Below, in pieces: positions 7,602 to 17,618 of a stretch of 64,000 bases of DNA. The stretch lies in assembly GCF_000745015.1 (NCBI RefSeq), contig NZ_JQNA01000002.1:2418001-2482000 (forward strand). The letters run 5' to 3'. This DNA is from Burkholderia sp. 9120. Its GTDB lineage: Bacteria; Pseudomonadota; Gammaproteobacteria; Burkholderiales; Burkholderiaceae. The translations under genes and the position numbers were made by a program. How positions within the stretch are numbered: position 1 is the first letter of the stretch; every line of letters starts with the position of its first letter. Under the pieces are notes generated by a model. It searched no databases. It was not told where the DNA came from and saw nothing but the letters and a program-made list of their open reading frames with translations.

Positions 7602-9509
7602 ATGCGCCCTTCTTCCGTGGTTTGTTTCGCCCTGGCGTTGTCCGGCTGGTTGGCCGGCGTTCCTTCGGCGAGCGCGAGCGTGCCAACCAAACTGGACGAT
7701 CCCTACACGAACGAAGGCGAGACGCAGACCTTCACCGTGAACGCCGACGGCTCCTTCTCCAAGCTCGACACGATGACGCTGCGCGTGAACAACGAAGCCG
7801 GCGTTGCGCGTGTGGCGCAGCAATACGTCTGGTTCAATCGCAACATGGCGGACGTGCAGATCCTCGAGGCCTACACGACGACCGCCGACGGTGTGCGTCA
7901 CGACGTGCAGCCCGAGCAGATCCGCGACGTGCAGGAAGCCCGTTCGTTCGACGCGCCGATGTTCCAGGACATTCAGGAAAAGGTAATCGTGTTCCCCGCG
8001 GTCGAGCCGGGCGCCCGCGTGCATCTCACCTACCGCAAGACGCAGAAGCAGCCCATCGTGCCGGGCCAGTTCAGCGACTTCACGCCGCCCGACCTCGCGC
8101 CGACGCACAACTTCCATCTGATCTACGACCTGCCCGCCGACAAACCGCTCTATGCCGACGCGCGCGGCTTCACCGCCTTGCAACCGGTCACGCGCGACGG
8201 CCGCACGCGCTACGAGTATCGCTACGACAAGTCGCACTTCAGCCGGCTGGAGCGCGGCTCGATTGCGTACGTGTCGTATGGCGATCGGCTGATGGTCTCG
8301 ACTTTCCCCGACTACGCCGCGTTCGCCGCGACCTACCGCGAATCCGCGGCGGACCCGAGCGCGCACGACGCCGCCGTCACGCGTCTCGCGCAACAGCTCA
8401 CCGCTCACGACCACACACCGCGCGACAAAGCCAAAACGCTGTACGACTGGGTTCGCCGCAACGTCCGCTATGTGGCGATCAATGTAGGGCGCGGCGCGGT
8501 GGTGCCGCATAGCGCGAGCGAGATCCTCGCGAACCGCTACGGCGACTGCAAGGACCACGTCGCGTTATACGGCGCGTTGCTCGACGCGGCCGGCGTGCGT
8601 AACGAGCCGGCGCTGATCAGCAGCGGCTCGATCTATACGCTGCCGAGCGTGCCGGGCTACGGCGTCATCAATCACATCATTACGTGGCTGCCGGATTTGC
8701 AGCAGTACGCCGATTCGACCGCGTCGAATGTCGAATTCGGTTTTCTGCCTTCGTCGGATATGAACCGGCCGACCGTGCTGGTCGGCCAGGGCGTACTGGC
8801 GAGCACCCCCGCCACCGCGCTCATGACGCGTAGCAGCGACCTGTCGATGAAGGTCGAACCGGATGGTTCGGCGAGCTTCACCTACCGGCTGGAAGCGGCC
8901 GGCGCGTCCGCCGAACAGGCCCGCGCGATGTTGCGCATGCAGACGCCCGCGCAACGCGAGGAATCGATTCAGGCCGAGTTGCGCAGCGCGAATCTGCGCG
9001 GCACGGCGACGCTCAGCACCAGCGACCTGAGCGCTGTCGACGGTCCGTTGACGATCACGATGAAAGGCACGCTGGAAAGTCTCGTCGTGCCGGGCGCGGC
9101 GGCATCGATTCCGGCGCTGACGAGTCTGGCCGGCGGCTTCGAAGCGGACACGCGCTATTGGCTGGGCGAACGTCAGCGCACGCAACCGTTCGTTTGCCAC
9201 AACCTCACCTTGCACGAACACGCGCGTATCGAACTGCCCGCGAATTTCCGCGTGCTCGACATGCCGGAGGCGAAACGCACGCAAGACCGCTTCGTCGATT
9301 TTCAGTCGCAGTACACGTTCGATCCGCTCAGCAACGTCGTCACGATGACGCGCGAAGGCGCCACGCATTTCGACAGCGACGTCTGCACGCCCGACGACTT
9401 CGCGCAGATGCGTCCCGCGATGGAAGCGATCGGCCGCGACGTGCGCGCCGAGGTGATTGTTAAATCGACGCTGGTGGAATCGTCGAGCGTGGCGTCGCAG
9501 GCGCCGTGA
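7602..9509 (+). CDS. Secreted DUF3857 / transglutaminase-like protein
   Basis: A 635-residue protein. I start at the ATG at 7602 because it gives a clean signal peptide (hydrophobic core CFALALSGWLAG, then Ala-Ser-Ala); an upstream ATG at 7530 would place 24 polar residues before it. The DUF3857 beta-rich domain fills the first half. A transglutaminase-like domain follows, with KTLYDWVRRNVRYVAI, then NRYGDCKDHVAL carrying the catalytic-type Cys, and a later His in the GVINHIITW segment. The remaining C-terminal part is beta-rich. Likely periplasmic. Such proteins may be peptidases or crosslinking enzymes, and no substrate can be inferred. Confidence 0.85.
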   Translation: MRPSSVVCFALALSGWLAGVPSASASVPTKLDDPYTNEGETQTFTVNADGSFSKLDTMTLRVNNEAGVARVAQQYVWFNRNMADVQILEAYTTTADGVRHDVQPEQIRDVQEARSFDAPMFQDIQEKVIVFPAVEPGARVHLTYRKTQKQPIVPGQFSDFTPPDLAPTHNFHLIYDLPADKPLYADARGFTALQPVTRDGRTRYEYRYDKSHFSRLERGSIAYVSYGDRLMVSTFPDYAAFAATYRESAADPSAHDAAVTRLAQQLTAHDHTPRDKAKTLYDWVRRNVRYVAINVGRGAVVPHSASEILANRYGDCKDHVALYGALLDAAGVRNEPALISSGSIYTLPSVPGYGVINHIITWLPDLQQYADSTASNVEFGFLPSSDMNRPTVLVGQGVLASTPATALMTRSSDLSMKVEPDGSASFTYRLEAAGASAEQARAMLRMQTPAQREESIQAELRSANLRGTATLSTSDLSAVDGPLTITMKGTLESLVVPGAAASIPALTSLAGGFEADTRYWLGERQRTQPFVCHNLTLHEHARIELPANFRVLDMPEAKRTQDRFVDFQSQYTFDPLSNVVTMTREGATHFDSDVCTPDDFAQMRPAMEAIGRDVRAEVIVKSTLVESSSVASQAP

Positions 9510-9542
9510 AGCGCCGGCGGTCTCACACATCAATGCGCGCGC

Positions 9543-10571
9543 TCAAACCGGCCAGAGCGGTCCTTCCTGCATCGCGCCGATCTGCTCGCGCAATTCGAGA
9601 ATGCGGTCTTCCCAATAGCGCTGTGTGTTGAACCACGGAAACGCCGCCGGAAACGCCGGGTCGTCCCAACGGCGCGCGAGCCACGCCTGATAGTGAATCA
9701 GGCGCAGCGTGCGCAACGCTTCGACCAGATAGAGTTCACGTGGCTCGAAGTCGCAGAAGTCTTCGTAACCGGCGAGCAGATCCGTCAGCGCGCGCGACGC
9801 CTCGCCGCGTTCGCCCGGCAGCAGCAGCCACAAATCCTGAATCGCCGGCCCCATGCGGCTATCGTCGAAGTCGACGAAATGCGGGCCCGCGTCGGTCCAC
9901 AGCACATTGCTCGGATGACAATCGCCGTGCATGCGCAGCAGGCGAATCTCACCGGCGCGCTCGAATGCACGCTCGACGCCTTCAAGCGCGAGATTCACTA
10001 CGGTTTCCCACGCGGTGCGCACGTCGTCCGGCACGAAGCGTTGTGCCAGCAGGAAATCGCGCGGCTCGTAGCCGAAGGTCTGGATATCGAGCGTGGGACG
10101 CTCGGTGTAGTTTTGCGTCTGCCCCACCGCGTGAATACGGCCGATGAAACGCCCCAGCCATTCGAGCGTATCGCGCCGGTCGAGATCGGGCGCACGACCG
10201 CCGCGACGCTCGAAGATCGAAAAGCGGAAGCCCTCGAAGCTGTGCAGCGTGCGGCCTTCGAACGCGCGCGCGGGCACCGCCGGAATCTCGCGTGCGGCAA
10301 GATCGGCGACGAATGCGTGTTCTTCGAGAATGGCGGCGTCGCTCCAGCGCTCGGGACGATAGAACTTCGCGACTACCGGCGGGCCGTCTTCCACGCCCAC
10401 CTGGTACACGCGGTTCTCGTAGCTGTTGAGCGGCAGCATGCGGCCGTCGGTTCGTACACCGACGGTAGCGAGCACGCTGTCGAGCGCGTCGAGCACGATT
10501 TCCGGCTGGAGCCGGGCGAAGGGCGCAGCGCTATTCGCGCCGGCCTGGGAATCGGAAGTGTCGTCGTTCAT
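9543..10571 (-). CDS. srkA: Stress response serine/threonine kinase SrkA (YihE/RdoA family)
   Basis: A 342-residue aminoglycoside-phosphotransferase-fold kinase matching SrkA. Visible features are LNSYENRVYQVG (N-lobe loop), VVAKFYRP (ATP-binding Lys), the catalytic loop HGDCHPSNVLW beginning about residue 213, and the metal-binding DFDDSRMGPAIQDLW. SrkA counters stress-induced cell death in E. coli. Single gene, convergent with the transglutaminase-like gene. Confidence 0.9.
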   Translation of the reverse strand: MNDDTSDSQAGANSAAPFARLQPEIVLDALDSVLATVGVRTDGRMLPLNSYENRVYQVGVEDGPPVVAKFYRPERWSDAAILEEHAFVADLAAREIPAVPARAFEGRTLHSFEGFRFSIFERRGGRAPDLDRRDTLEWLGRFIGRIHAVGQTQNYTERPTLDIQTFGYEPRDFLLAQRFVPDDVRTAWETVVNLALEGVERAFERAGEIRLLRMHGDCHPSNVLWTDAGPHFVDFDDSRMGPAIQDLWLLLPGERGEASRALTDLLAGYEDFCDFEPRELYLVEALRTLRLIHYQAWLARRWDDPAFPAAFPWFNTQRYWEDRILELREQIGAMQEGPLWPV

Positions 10572-10731
10572 GCCCGCATTGTGCGCCGCGCCGCCGTCAA
10601 AGACGAGGGCAACGGCTCACGATGCGGTGGACGGCGCCTGAGCGCAGGGTCGCCGCGCGATGGGCGCGCGGCTTACAGACAGCAAACGCGCAGACGGGCC
10701 AACGAGCCAACGGGTCGAACTCGAACCAGCG

Positions 10732-10944
10732 TCAATGAACCTGCGCACTCGACGGACGGACCTGCTCGCCCGTATCGATCAGATCTTCCAGGAAAAAGGG
10801 TTCAGTATTCAGGTGCTCGGACGTGCCGGGCTCGCCGGCATACCACGCCACCATGGCCATGTCGCCGAGAATGCGCATGACGATTCCGCGCGCGCCCTGC
10901 GGCACGGCGATATGCACCGATCGGACAATAGAACCGATTTGCAT
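10732..10944 (-). CDS. Small conserved hypothetical protein (70 aa)
   Basis: A 70-residue protein beginning MQIGSIVRSVHIAVPQ, with beta-rich alternating hydrophobics (GIVMRILGDMAMVAWYAG) and a short acidic C-terminus. The frame stays open upstream, but the start at 10944 is supported by a GGGGAAAC ribosome binding site and by the change from basic, low-quality sequence to a folded-looking chain. No signal peptide or motif is visible and I assign no function. The length and composition suggest a single small beta domain. Confidence 0.65.
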   Translation of the reverse strand: MQIGSIVRSVHIAVPQGARGIVMRILGDMAMVAWYAGEPGTSEHLNTEPFFLEDLIDTGEQVRPSSAQVH

Positions 10945-11383
10945 GATGTTTCCCCGTTCTCCCATAGCCGGCTTTATGATTTCACGCCGGTCAAGGTAAA
11001 TAAAAACGCCGCCACGCCGATAACGTTGCGTACGCACCCAATCTTCTGCGCGTTTGACGCGTGAGAGGTTCGAGTCATTGTTCCCGTTTTGCGGGGCCGT
11101 GAAAAGCGCGAACTCGGGGCACTTGACCCGTCGTTTCGCCCTATTCCCATTACGCCGCGCCGGACCGATGATTCTTGGCGTAACGCGTCGTAACGAGCCC
11201 ATCATAAACCCAGCTGGGGGGATATATCAAAAACGTGCATCGACACAATGATCCGTTGAATCGGCCCGGCGCGACTGCCGGCTCGCATCGCGGCCGTCAC
11301 TGGGGTCGGGGTCGGGTTCAGGCTCGCCGTGGCTGCGGCGTCGCGGGCGCCGTCCTCGTCGGCTTAGACCGTCGCGACTAGCC
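10945..11383. other. Intergenic region before the RND efflux operon, with short direct repeats
   Basis: 439 bases without a convincing gene. CGTAACG occurs twice (11179-11185 and 11189-11195), starts 10 bases apart, about one helical turn. GATATATC (11221-11228) is a perfect 8-base palindrome. Either could be an operator for the efflux operon, but no regulator gene is adjacent and I could not identify a clear sigma-70 promoter. Confidence 0.5.
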
Positions 11384-14300
11384 ATGTGGATCGTTCGCCT
11401 CGCGCTGCGGCGCCCCTATACCTTTGTCGTGCTGGCCCTGCTCCTGCTGATCGTTGGACCGCTAACGATCCTGCGCACGCCGACCGATATCTTCCCCAAC
11501 ATCGACATTCCAGTGCTCTCGGTGATCTGGTCGTATAACGGCCTGCCCGCGGACGAGATGGAAAAGCGCATCGTGCTCAACTACGAGCGCGGTTTGTCGG
11601 TCGCGGTCAACGATATCGAGCACACGGAATCGACCTCGCTGAACGGTATCGCGGTCATCAAGATCTTTTTCCAGCCGCACGCGAATATCGATGAAGCGCT
11701 CGCCGAAGTCACCGCGCTGTCACAGACGCAATTGCGCTCGCTGCCGCCCGGCATCACACCGCCGAACATCTTGCGCTACAACGCGTCGACGGTGCCGATT
11801 CTGCGGCTCGCGCTGTCGTCGGCCTCGCTCACCGAGCAGGAGCTGTACGACTTCGGCAATAACTTTCTGAAGACGCAGCTCGCCACGGTGCCGGGCGCGT
11901 CGGCGCCGTTGCCGTACGGCGGCAAGCAGCGGCAGATCATGGTCGATATCGACTCGCGCAAGCTGCAGGAGCGCAATCTGTCGCCCATGGACGTGGTCAA
12001 CGCGGTCACCGCGCAGAACCTGATCCTGCCCTCGGGCACCGCGAAAATCGGCTCGACCGAGTACTCGGTGGAAATGAACGGCAGCCCCGATTCGCTCGCC
12101 GGGCTCAACAATATTCCGATCAAGTCCACCGCCAACGGCACCGTTTATATCCGCGACGTCGCGCACGTACGCGACGGTTTCCAGCCGCAGACCAATATCG
12201 TGCGGGTGAACGGCCAGCGCGCCGCCTTGCTGACCATCAACAAAAGCGGCAACACGTCCACGCTCGAAATCGTCGACCGCATCAAGACGATGATGCCGAC
12301 GCTGCGCAATCTCGTGCCCGCGTCGCTGAACATCGATCCGGTGGCCGATCAATCGCTATTCGTGCGCGCGTCGGTGCAGGGCGTGCTGCGCGAGGCGTTG
12401 ATCGCCGCCTGCCTCACCGGTCTGATGATTCTGCTGTTCCTCGGTAACTGGCGCGCGACGCTGATCATCGCCGTGTCGATTCCGCTGTCGATGATCACGT
12501 CGATCATCGCGCTCTCCATGCTCGGCGAAACCATCAACATCATGACGCTCGGCGGGCTCGCGCTCGCGGTCGGGATTCTGGTGGACGATGCGACGGTCGC
12601 GATCGAAAACATCAGTCATCAACTGGAGCAAGGCAAGACGCTTGAGCAGGCGATTCTCGACGGCGCGCATCAGATCGCGATTCCGACGCTGGTGTCGACT
12701 TTGTCGATCTGCATTGTCTTCGTGCCGATGTTTCTGCTGACGGGCGTCGCGCACTACCTGTTCATTCCGCTAGCCGAAGCGGTGGTGTTCGCAATGCTGG
12801 CCTCGTATTTCTTCTCGCGAACGTTAGTACCGACGCTCGCGAAATATCTGCTGCGTCATCACCATAAGGCAGTGGACGCGCATCACGCGCCGGCGCAAAC
12901 GCGCAACCCGTTCATGCGCGTGCACTATGCATTCGAAGGCGGCTTCGAGCGGTTGCGCGAGCGCTATCGCGTGTTTCTCGAAGCGCGCGTCGCACGACCG
13001 GGTCTGTTCGTGATGCTGTTCCTGGTGTGCTGCGGCGTGTCGATGTTCCTGATGCCGTTCCTCGGCCGCGACTTCTTCCCCGCGGTCGACGCCGGCACCA
13101 TCGCGCTGCATCTGCGCGCGAAAACGGGTATGCGAGTGGAAGAAACCGCCGTGGTTACCGATCGCGTCGATACGCGCATTCGCCAGTTGATTCCGAAAGA
13201 AGAGCTGCATTCGATCATCGACAACATCGGCTTGCCGGTGTCGGGCATCAACCTGTCGTACAGCAACACCGGCACGATCGGCACCTCGGACGCCGACGTG
13301 CTGATCACGCTCAATCCCGATCATCACCCGAGCGCCGACTACGTGCGCACGCTGCGCCGCACGCTCACCGACGAATTCCCCGGCGTGCAGTTCGCGTTTC
13401 TGCCGGCGGATATTGTCAGTCAGACGCTCAACTTCGGGATGCCGTCGCCGATCGATATCCAGATCGTGGGCCGCGACGTAGCGGGCAATCGCGTGTTCGC
13501 GGCCAATCTGCTGAACCGTCTGCGCAAAGTGCCCGGTCTCGCCGATGCGCGCATCCAGCAGCCCGCCGATTTGCCGCGTATTTTCATCGACGTGGATCGC
13601 ACGCGCGCGCAGCAAGCCGGTTTCACGCAACGCGATATCGCGAGCAATCTGCTGATCACCCTGTCCGGCAGCCAGCAGACCACGCCGACGTTCTGGCTCA
13701 ATCCGCGCAACGGCGTCAGCTACAACGTGATCACGGAAGCGCCGCAATACACGATCGATTCACTGCAATCGCTCGCCAATATTCCGCTGAACGCGAACGG
13801 CCGCAGCAATATTCTCGGCTCGTTCGCCACGATGACGCGCGAAGCCGGCAACGCGACACTGAACCACTACAACGCGCAGACCACCATCGACATTTACGGC
13901 ACCGCGGACGGCCGCGATCTCGGCGGCGTGTCCGACGATATCCGCAAGATCATCGACGACGCAAAGGCCGAGTTGCCCAAAACGTCGAGCATCGAAGTGC
14001 GCGGCCAGGTGCAGACCATGAACGATTCGTTCTCGGGTTTGTTTGCCGGTCTCGTGTTCGCGATCCTGCTGGTTTATCTGCTGATCGTGGTGAATTTCCA
14101 GTCGTGGCTCGATCCGTTCATCATCATCACGGCGCTGCCCGGCGCGCTCGCGGGCATTGTCTGGATGCTGTTTCTCACGCACACCACGCTGTCCATTCCG
14201 GCGCTCACCGGCGCGATCATGTGTATCGGCATCGCGACCGCGAACTCGATTCTGGTGATCAGCTTCGCGCGTGAACGCCTGCTCGAACACGGCGACGCGA

Positions 14301-14566
14301 CACGCGCGGCGATCGAAGCGGGCTTCACGCGTTTCCGTCCGGTGCTGATGACGGCGCTCGCGATGGTGATCGGCATGGTGCCGATGGCGATCGGTCTCGG
14401 CGAAGGCGGCGAGCAGAATGCGCCGCTGGGGCGCGCGGTGATCGGCGGTTTGACGATCGGCACGCTGGCCACACTGATCTTCGTGCCAGTGGTGTTCTCG
14501 ATGATCTACCGTCGACTCGCGGCGCGGCGTTTGCGCGCGGCGGAACATGTGGTGCAGAAGCCATGA
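11384..14566 (+). CDS. RND efflux transporter, inner membrane permease (HAE1/AcrB-like)
   Basis: A 1060-residue proton-driven exporter of the resistance-nodulation-division superfamily. It has the expected 12-helix layout: an N-terminal helix, a large periplasmic loop, a helix block from about residue 330, a second half beginning near GVSMFLMPFLGRDFFP, and a final helix block after residue 880. The proton-relay acidic pair is visible in ILVDDATVAIENI (Asp about 401-402). It is the first gene of a tripartite operon: the adaptor follows 82 bases later and the outer membrane factor after that. Substrates cannot be read from sequence. Confidence 0.95.
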   Translation: MWIVRLALRRPYTFVVLALLLLIVGPLTILRTPTDIFPNIDIPVLSVIWSYNGLPADEMEKRIVLNYERGLSVAVNDIEHTESTSLNGIAVIKIFFQPHANIDEALAEVTALSQTQLRSLPPGITPPNILRYNASTVPILRLALSSASLTEQELYDFGNNFLKTQLATVPGASAPLPYGGKQRQIMVDIDSRKLQERNLSPMDVVNAVTAQNLILPSGTAKIGSTEYSVEMNGSPDSLAGLNNIPIKSTANGTVYIRDVAHVRDGFQPQTNIVRVNGQRAALLTINKSGNTSTLEIVDRIKTMMPTLRNLVPASLNIDPVADQSLFVRASVQGVLREALIAACLTGLMILLFLGNWRATLIIAVSIPLSMITSIIALSMLGETINIMTLGGLALAVGILVDDATVAIENISHQLEQGKTLEQAILDGAHQIAIPTLVSTLSICIVFVPMFLLTGVAHYLFIPLAEAVVFAMLASYFFSRTLVPTLAKYLLRHHHKAVDAHHAPAQTRNPFMRVHYAFEGGFERLRERYRVFLEARVARPGLFVMLFLVCCGVSMFLMPFLGRDFFPAVDAGTIALHLRAKTGMRVEETAVVTDRVDTRIRQLIPKEELHSIIDNIGLPVSGINLSYSNTGTIGTSDADVLITLNPDHHPSADYVRTLRRTLTDEFPGVQFAFLPADIVSQTLNFGMPSPIDIQIVGRDVAGNRVFAANLLNRLRKVPGLADARIQQPADLPRIFIDVDRTRAQQAGFTQRDIASNLLITLSGSQQTTPTFWLNPRNGVSYNVITEAPQYTIDSLQSLANIPLNANGRSNILGSFATMTREAGNATLNHYNAQTTIDIYGTADGRDLGGVSDDIRKIIDDAKAELPKTSSIEVRGQVQTMNDSFSGLFAGLVFAILLVYLLIVVNFQSWLDPFIIITALPGALAGIVWMLFLTHTTLSIPALTGAIMCIGIATANSILVISFARERLLEHGDATRAAIEAGFTRFRPVLMTALAMVIGMVPMAIGLGEGGEQNAPLGRAVIGGLTIGTLATLIFVPVVFSMIYRRLAARRLRAAEHVVQKP

Positions 14567-14648
14567 CGTGCATCGCGGCGGCAATCGCAACGGCAAACAT
14601 GACGAGAGGCAGCGCTGACTGCCCACGCATCTTCACAGGGGAAGTTTG

Positions 14649-15983
14649 ATGGAAGCACATCGTCCGGACGGTTCCGGCACCTCGCACGAACCGGCGAAAA
14701 GCAAACGCAGACGATTGATCGCCGTCGCCGTGGCCGTGGTGGTGATCGCCCTCGCCGCGCAAGGCATCTGGTCGCGCCACGACGCGCACGCCGCGCTCGA
14801 ACGCGATGCCGAACACGCGAGCCAGACCAGCGTGGAAGTCGTGCGGCCGCAGAAGTCGACGGCCGGGCTCGATCTCGTGCTGCCGGGCAACGTGCAGGCC
14901 TTTCTCGACACGCCGATCTACGCGCGCACCAACGGCTATCTGAAGAAGTGGTACGCGGACATCGGCGCGCACGTCAAAAACGGCCAGCTGCTCGCCGAAA
15001 TCGACACGCCGGAAGTGGACGATCAACTGCGCGCCGCGCGCGCCGATCTCGCGAATGCCGACGCCAATTACGCGCTCGCGAAAAGCACCGCCGACCGCTG
15101 GACCGACATGTTGAAAAGCAAGTCGGTATCGAAGCAGGAAACCGATGAGAAAGTCGGCGACATGCTCGCGAAGAAAGGCACGCTCGACGCGGCGCGCTTC
15201 AATGTTGCGCGTCTGGAGAAGACGCAGTCGTTCCAGAAGGTCTACGCGCCGTTCGACGGTATCGTCACGGCGCGCAACGTGGATGTCGGCGCGCTGATCG
15301 ACGCGGGCAGTTCGGGCGGCCCGGCGAAGGAACTGTTCCACGTCGCGCAGGCCGACCGCTTGCGGGTGTATGTGAACGTGCCGCAGGCTTACGCACAACA
15401 GGTGCGCGCGCAACAATCGGCGTTTCTGACACTGACCGAGACGCCGTCGAAACACTATCCGGGGACGGTGGCGCGCACCGCGGGCGCCGTCGATCCGCAA
15501 CAGCGCACCATGCTGGTCGAAGTGGACGTCGACAATCGCAATGGTGATTTGCTGCCCGGCGCGTACGCGCAGGTGCATTTCGCGTTGGGCACGGGCGCGG
15601 CGCCGTTCACGCTGCCGGGCAATGCGTTTCTGTTCCGGCCGGATGGCGTGAAGGTCGCGACCGTGGACGCGCAGCACAAGGTGAAGCTGATCACGGTGTC
15701 GCTGGGGACGGACTTCGGTACGCGAGTGGCGGTCGCGTCGGGTTTAACGGGCAACGAGCAGGTGATTCTGAATCCGCAGGATTCGATCGTCGACGGAGCG
15801 CCGGTGCGGATCGTGCCGCGGCAGGGCGCGGCGGGTGCTTCGGGTGCTTCGGGTGCTTCGGGTCCAGCAGCGAACGGTGAAGGTGCGGCCGGTGCGGCCG
15901 ACACGTCCGGTGCTTCCGGTGCGGCTGGAAACACACCGGCGGCGCACCCTGTCGCGAGTCCATCCGCGAGCGCATCGTCATGA
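14649..15983 (+). CDS. RND efflux periplasmic adaptor (membrane fusion protein)
   Basis: A 444-residue HlyD/AcrA-type adaptor. A basic stretch (KSKRRR) precedes one membrane anchor at about residues 23-39. Then come the lipoyl-like half (GNVQAFLDTPIYARTNGYL), a coiled-coil hairpin (DDQLRAARADLANADANYALAKS), the returning half (YAPFDGIVTARNVDVGALI) and the beta-barrel/membrane-proximal domains. The last 50 residues are Gly/Ala/Ser-rich and include three Gly-Ala-Ser repeats encoded by a perfect 9-base repeat. AGGGGAAG precedes the ATG. The stop overlaps the next start by 4 bases. Confidence 0.94.
   Translation: MEAHRPDGSGTSHEPAKSKRRRLIAVAVAVVVIALAAQGIWSRHDAHAALERDAEHASQTSVEVVRPQKSTAGLDLVLPGNVQAFLDTPIYARTNGYLKKWYADIGAHVKNGQLLAEIDTPEVDDQLRAARADLANADANYALAKSTADRWTDMLKSKSVSKQETDEKVGDMLAKKGTLDAARFNVARLEKTQSFQKVYAPFDGIVTARNVDVGALIDAGSSGGPAKELFHVAQADRLRVYVNVPQAYAQQVRAQQSAFLTLTETPSKHYPGTVARTAGAVDPQQRTMLVEVDVDNRNGDLLPGAYAQVHFALGTGAAPFTLPGNAFLFRPDGVKVATVDAQHKVKLITVSLGTDFGTRVAVASGLTGNEQVILNPQDSIVDGAPVRIVPRQGAAGASGASGASGPAANGEGAAGAADTSGASGAAGNTPAAHPVASPSASASS
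15834..15860 (+). repeat. Three perfect copies of a 9-bp coding repeat
   Basis: GGTGCTTCG is repeated three times in frame near the 3' end of the adaptor gene, encoding Gly-Ala-Ser units. Copy number could vary by slippage without a frameshift. Confidence 0.85.
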
Positions 15984-17524
15984 ATGCACCAACGCCATCC
16001 TCGCGCAGCGATCGCGCGCCTCAACGCAAGCGCGTCGCCTTGCGCACGTCGGCGTGGGTGTCGGCCTTGGCGCTCGCTTCAGCCTGCCTGCTCGCCGCCT
16101 GCACCGTGGGCCCCGACTACGTCAAACCACCCACCGCGACCGCCGCCACCTACAAGGAACTCGAAGCCACCGGCTGGATGCCCGCGCAACCCGCCGACAC
16201 GCTCACGCGCGGCGCCTGGTGGAACGTCTACGCCGATCCCTCGCTCGACGCGCTCGAACAGCAGGTTGCCACCGCGAACCAGACCGTCCAGGCCGCCGAA
16301 GCGCGCTTTCGCGCCGCGCGCGCAACCGTCGCGCAATATCGCTCGACCTACTTCCCCGTGATCAGCGCGAACGGCGACTATTCGCGCGCACGGGGTTCGA
16401 GCAACGTGCTGCACAAGTCGACCGCCGGCCTCACGCTGAACGACTACCTCGTGCAAGCCGACGCATCGTGGGAGCCGGACTTGTGGGGCCGCGTGTCGCG
16501 CAGCGTCGAAGGCGCGAAGGCCGAAGCGCAGGCAAGTGCCGCCGACGTCGACGCCGCGCTGCTGTCCATGCAAGCCGAACTCGCGACCGACTACTTCGAA
16601 TTGCGCGGCCTCGATCAGGAACGCCAGCTTCTCGACGACACCATCAAGGCCTACACGGAAGCGCTCGATCTGACGCAGCACCGCTACGCCGGCGGCATCG
16701 CTACCGACGCCGACGTCGCTCAGGCACAAACGCAACTGAAGACCACCCAGACGCAAGCACTCGATCTCGGCGTGCAGCGCGCGCAACTCGAACACGCGAT
16801 CGCGATCCTGACTGGCCAGCCGCCTTCGACGTTTTCACTGCCGGTCGCACCGCTCGTCGCGGTGCCGGTCGTGGCCGCTGCGGGCGTGCCGTCGGCGTTG
16901 CTGGAACGACGCCCCGACATCGCGGCAGCCGAACGCCATATTGCCGACATGAACGCGCAGATCGGCGTGGCGACCGCGGCGTTTTTCCCCAGCCTGATTC
17001 TGTCGGTGACGGGCGGCCTCGAAGCGACCAACTACAGCCAATGGCTGGTGGCCCCGAGCCGGCTGTGGTCGCTCGGACCGGCGCTTGCCGGCACGCTGCT
17101 CGACTTCGGCGGACGCGCCGCCGTGAAGGAACAGGCGCGCGCGCACTACGACGAGAGCGTCGCGCAATACCGGCAGACCGTGCTGAGCGCGTTCGGCGAA
17201 GTCGAGGACAACCTCGCCGCGTTGCGCGTGCTCGAACAGGAAGCGGCCGCGCAGGACGACGCCGTCGCCGCCGCGCAGCGTTCGCTGGCGGTCGTCTCGA
17301 ACCGCTACAAGAACGGCGCGATCACGTATCTCGACGTCGTCGTCGCGCAGACCACCGCGCTGACCAACGAGCGCAACGCGGTGTCGATCGCGCGCCGCCG
17401 GATGGCTGCGAGCGTGGCGTTGATCAAGGCGTTGGGCGGCGGCTGGGACGCGTCCGCGTTGCCCACCGACGAGCAGATCGTGCATCCGGCAACGGCGGCG
17501 AGCGAAGCGGCGGCGCACGGTTAG
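15980..17524 (+). CDS. Efflux outer membrane factor, NodT-family lipoprotein
   Basis: A 514-residue TolC-like outer membrane channel. The N-terminus is long and basic, followed by a hydrophobic core and the lipobox LLAAC with acylated Cys at position 41, then TVGPDYVKPP as in NodT/OprM proteins. Two outer membrane efflux (OEP) repeats with long coiled helices follow. ATGA overlap with the adaptor gene shows coupling. It completes the tripartite pump. Confidence 0.94.
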   Translation: MNAPTPSSRSDRAPQRKRVALRTSAWVSALALASACLLAACTVGPDYVKPPTATAATYKELEATGWMPAQPADTLTRGAWWNVYADPSLDALEQQVATANQTVQAAEARFRAARATVAQYRSTYFPVISANGDYSRARGSSNVLHKSTAGLTLNDYLVQADASWEPDLWGRVSRSVEGAKAEAQASAADVDAALLSMQAELATDYFELRGLDQERQLLDDTIKAYTEALDLTQHRYAGGIATDADVAQAQTQLKTTQTQALDLGVQRAQLEHAIAILTGQPPSTFSLPVAPLVAVPVVAAAGVPSALLERRPDIAAAERHIADMNAQIGVATAAFFPSLILSVTGGLEATNYSQWLVAPSRLWSLGPALAGTLLDFGGRAAVKEQARAHYDESVAQYRQTVLSAFGEVEDNLAALRVLEQEAAAQDDAVAAAQRSLAVVSNRYKNGAITYLDVVVAQTTALTNERNAVSIARRRMAASVALIKALGGGWDASALPTDEQIVHPATAASEAAAHG

Positions 17525-17618
17525 CGCACGGCGAGTGCCCGGCTCGCCGATCCACGCGGATTTTTCAGCGTATCCTTAACACCTTCGACTCACCCGCGCT
17601 CGCCAAGGAGATTGTTTC

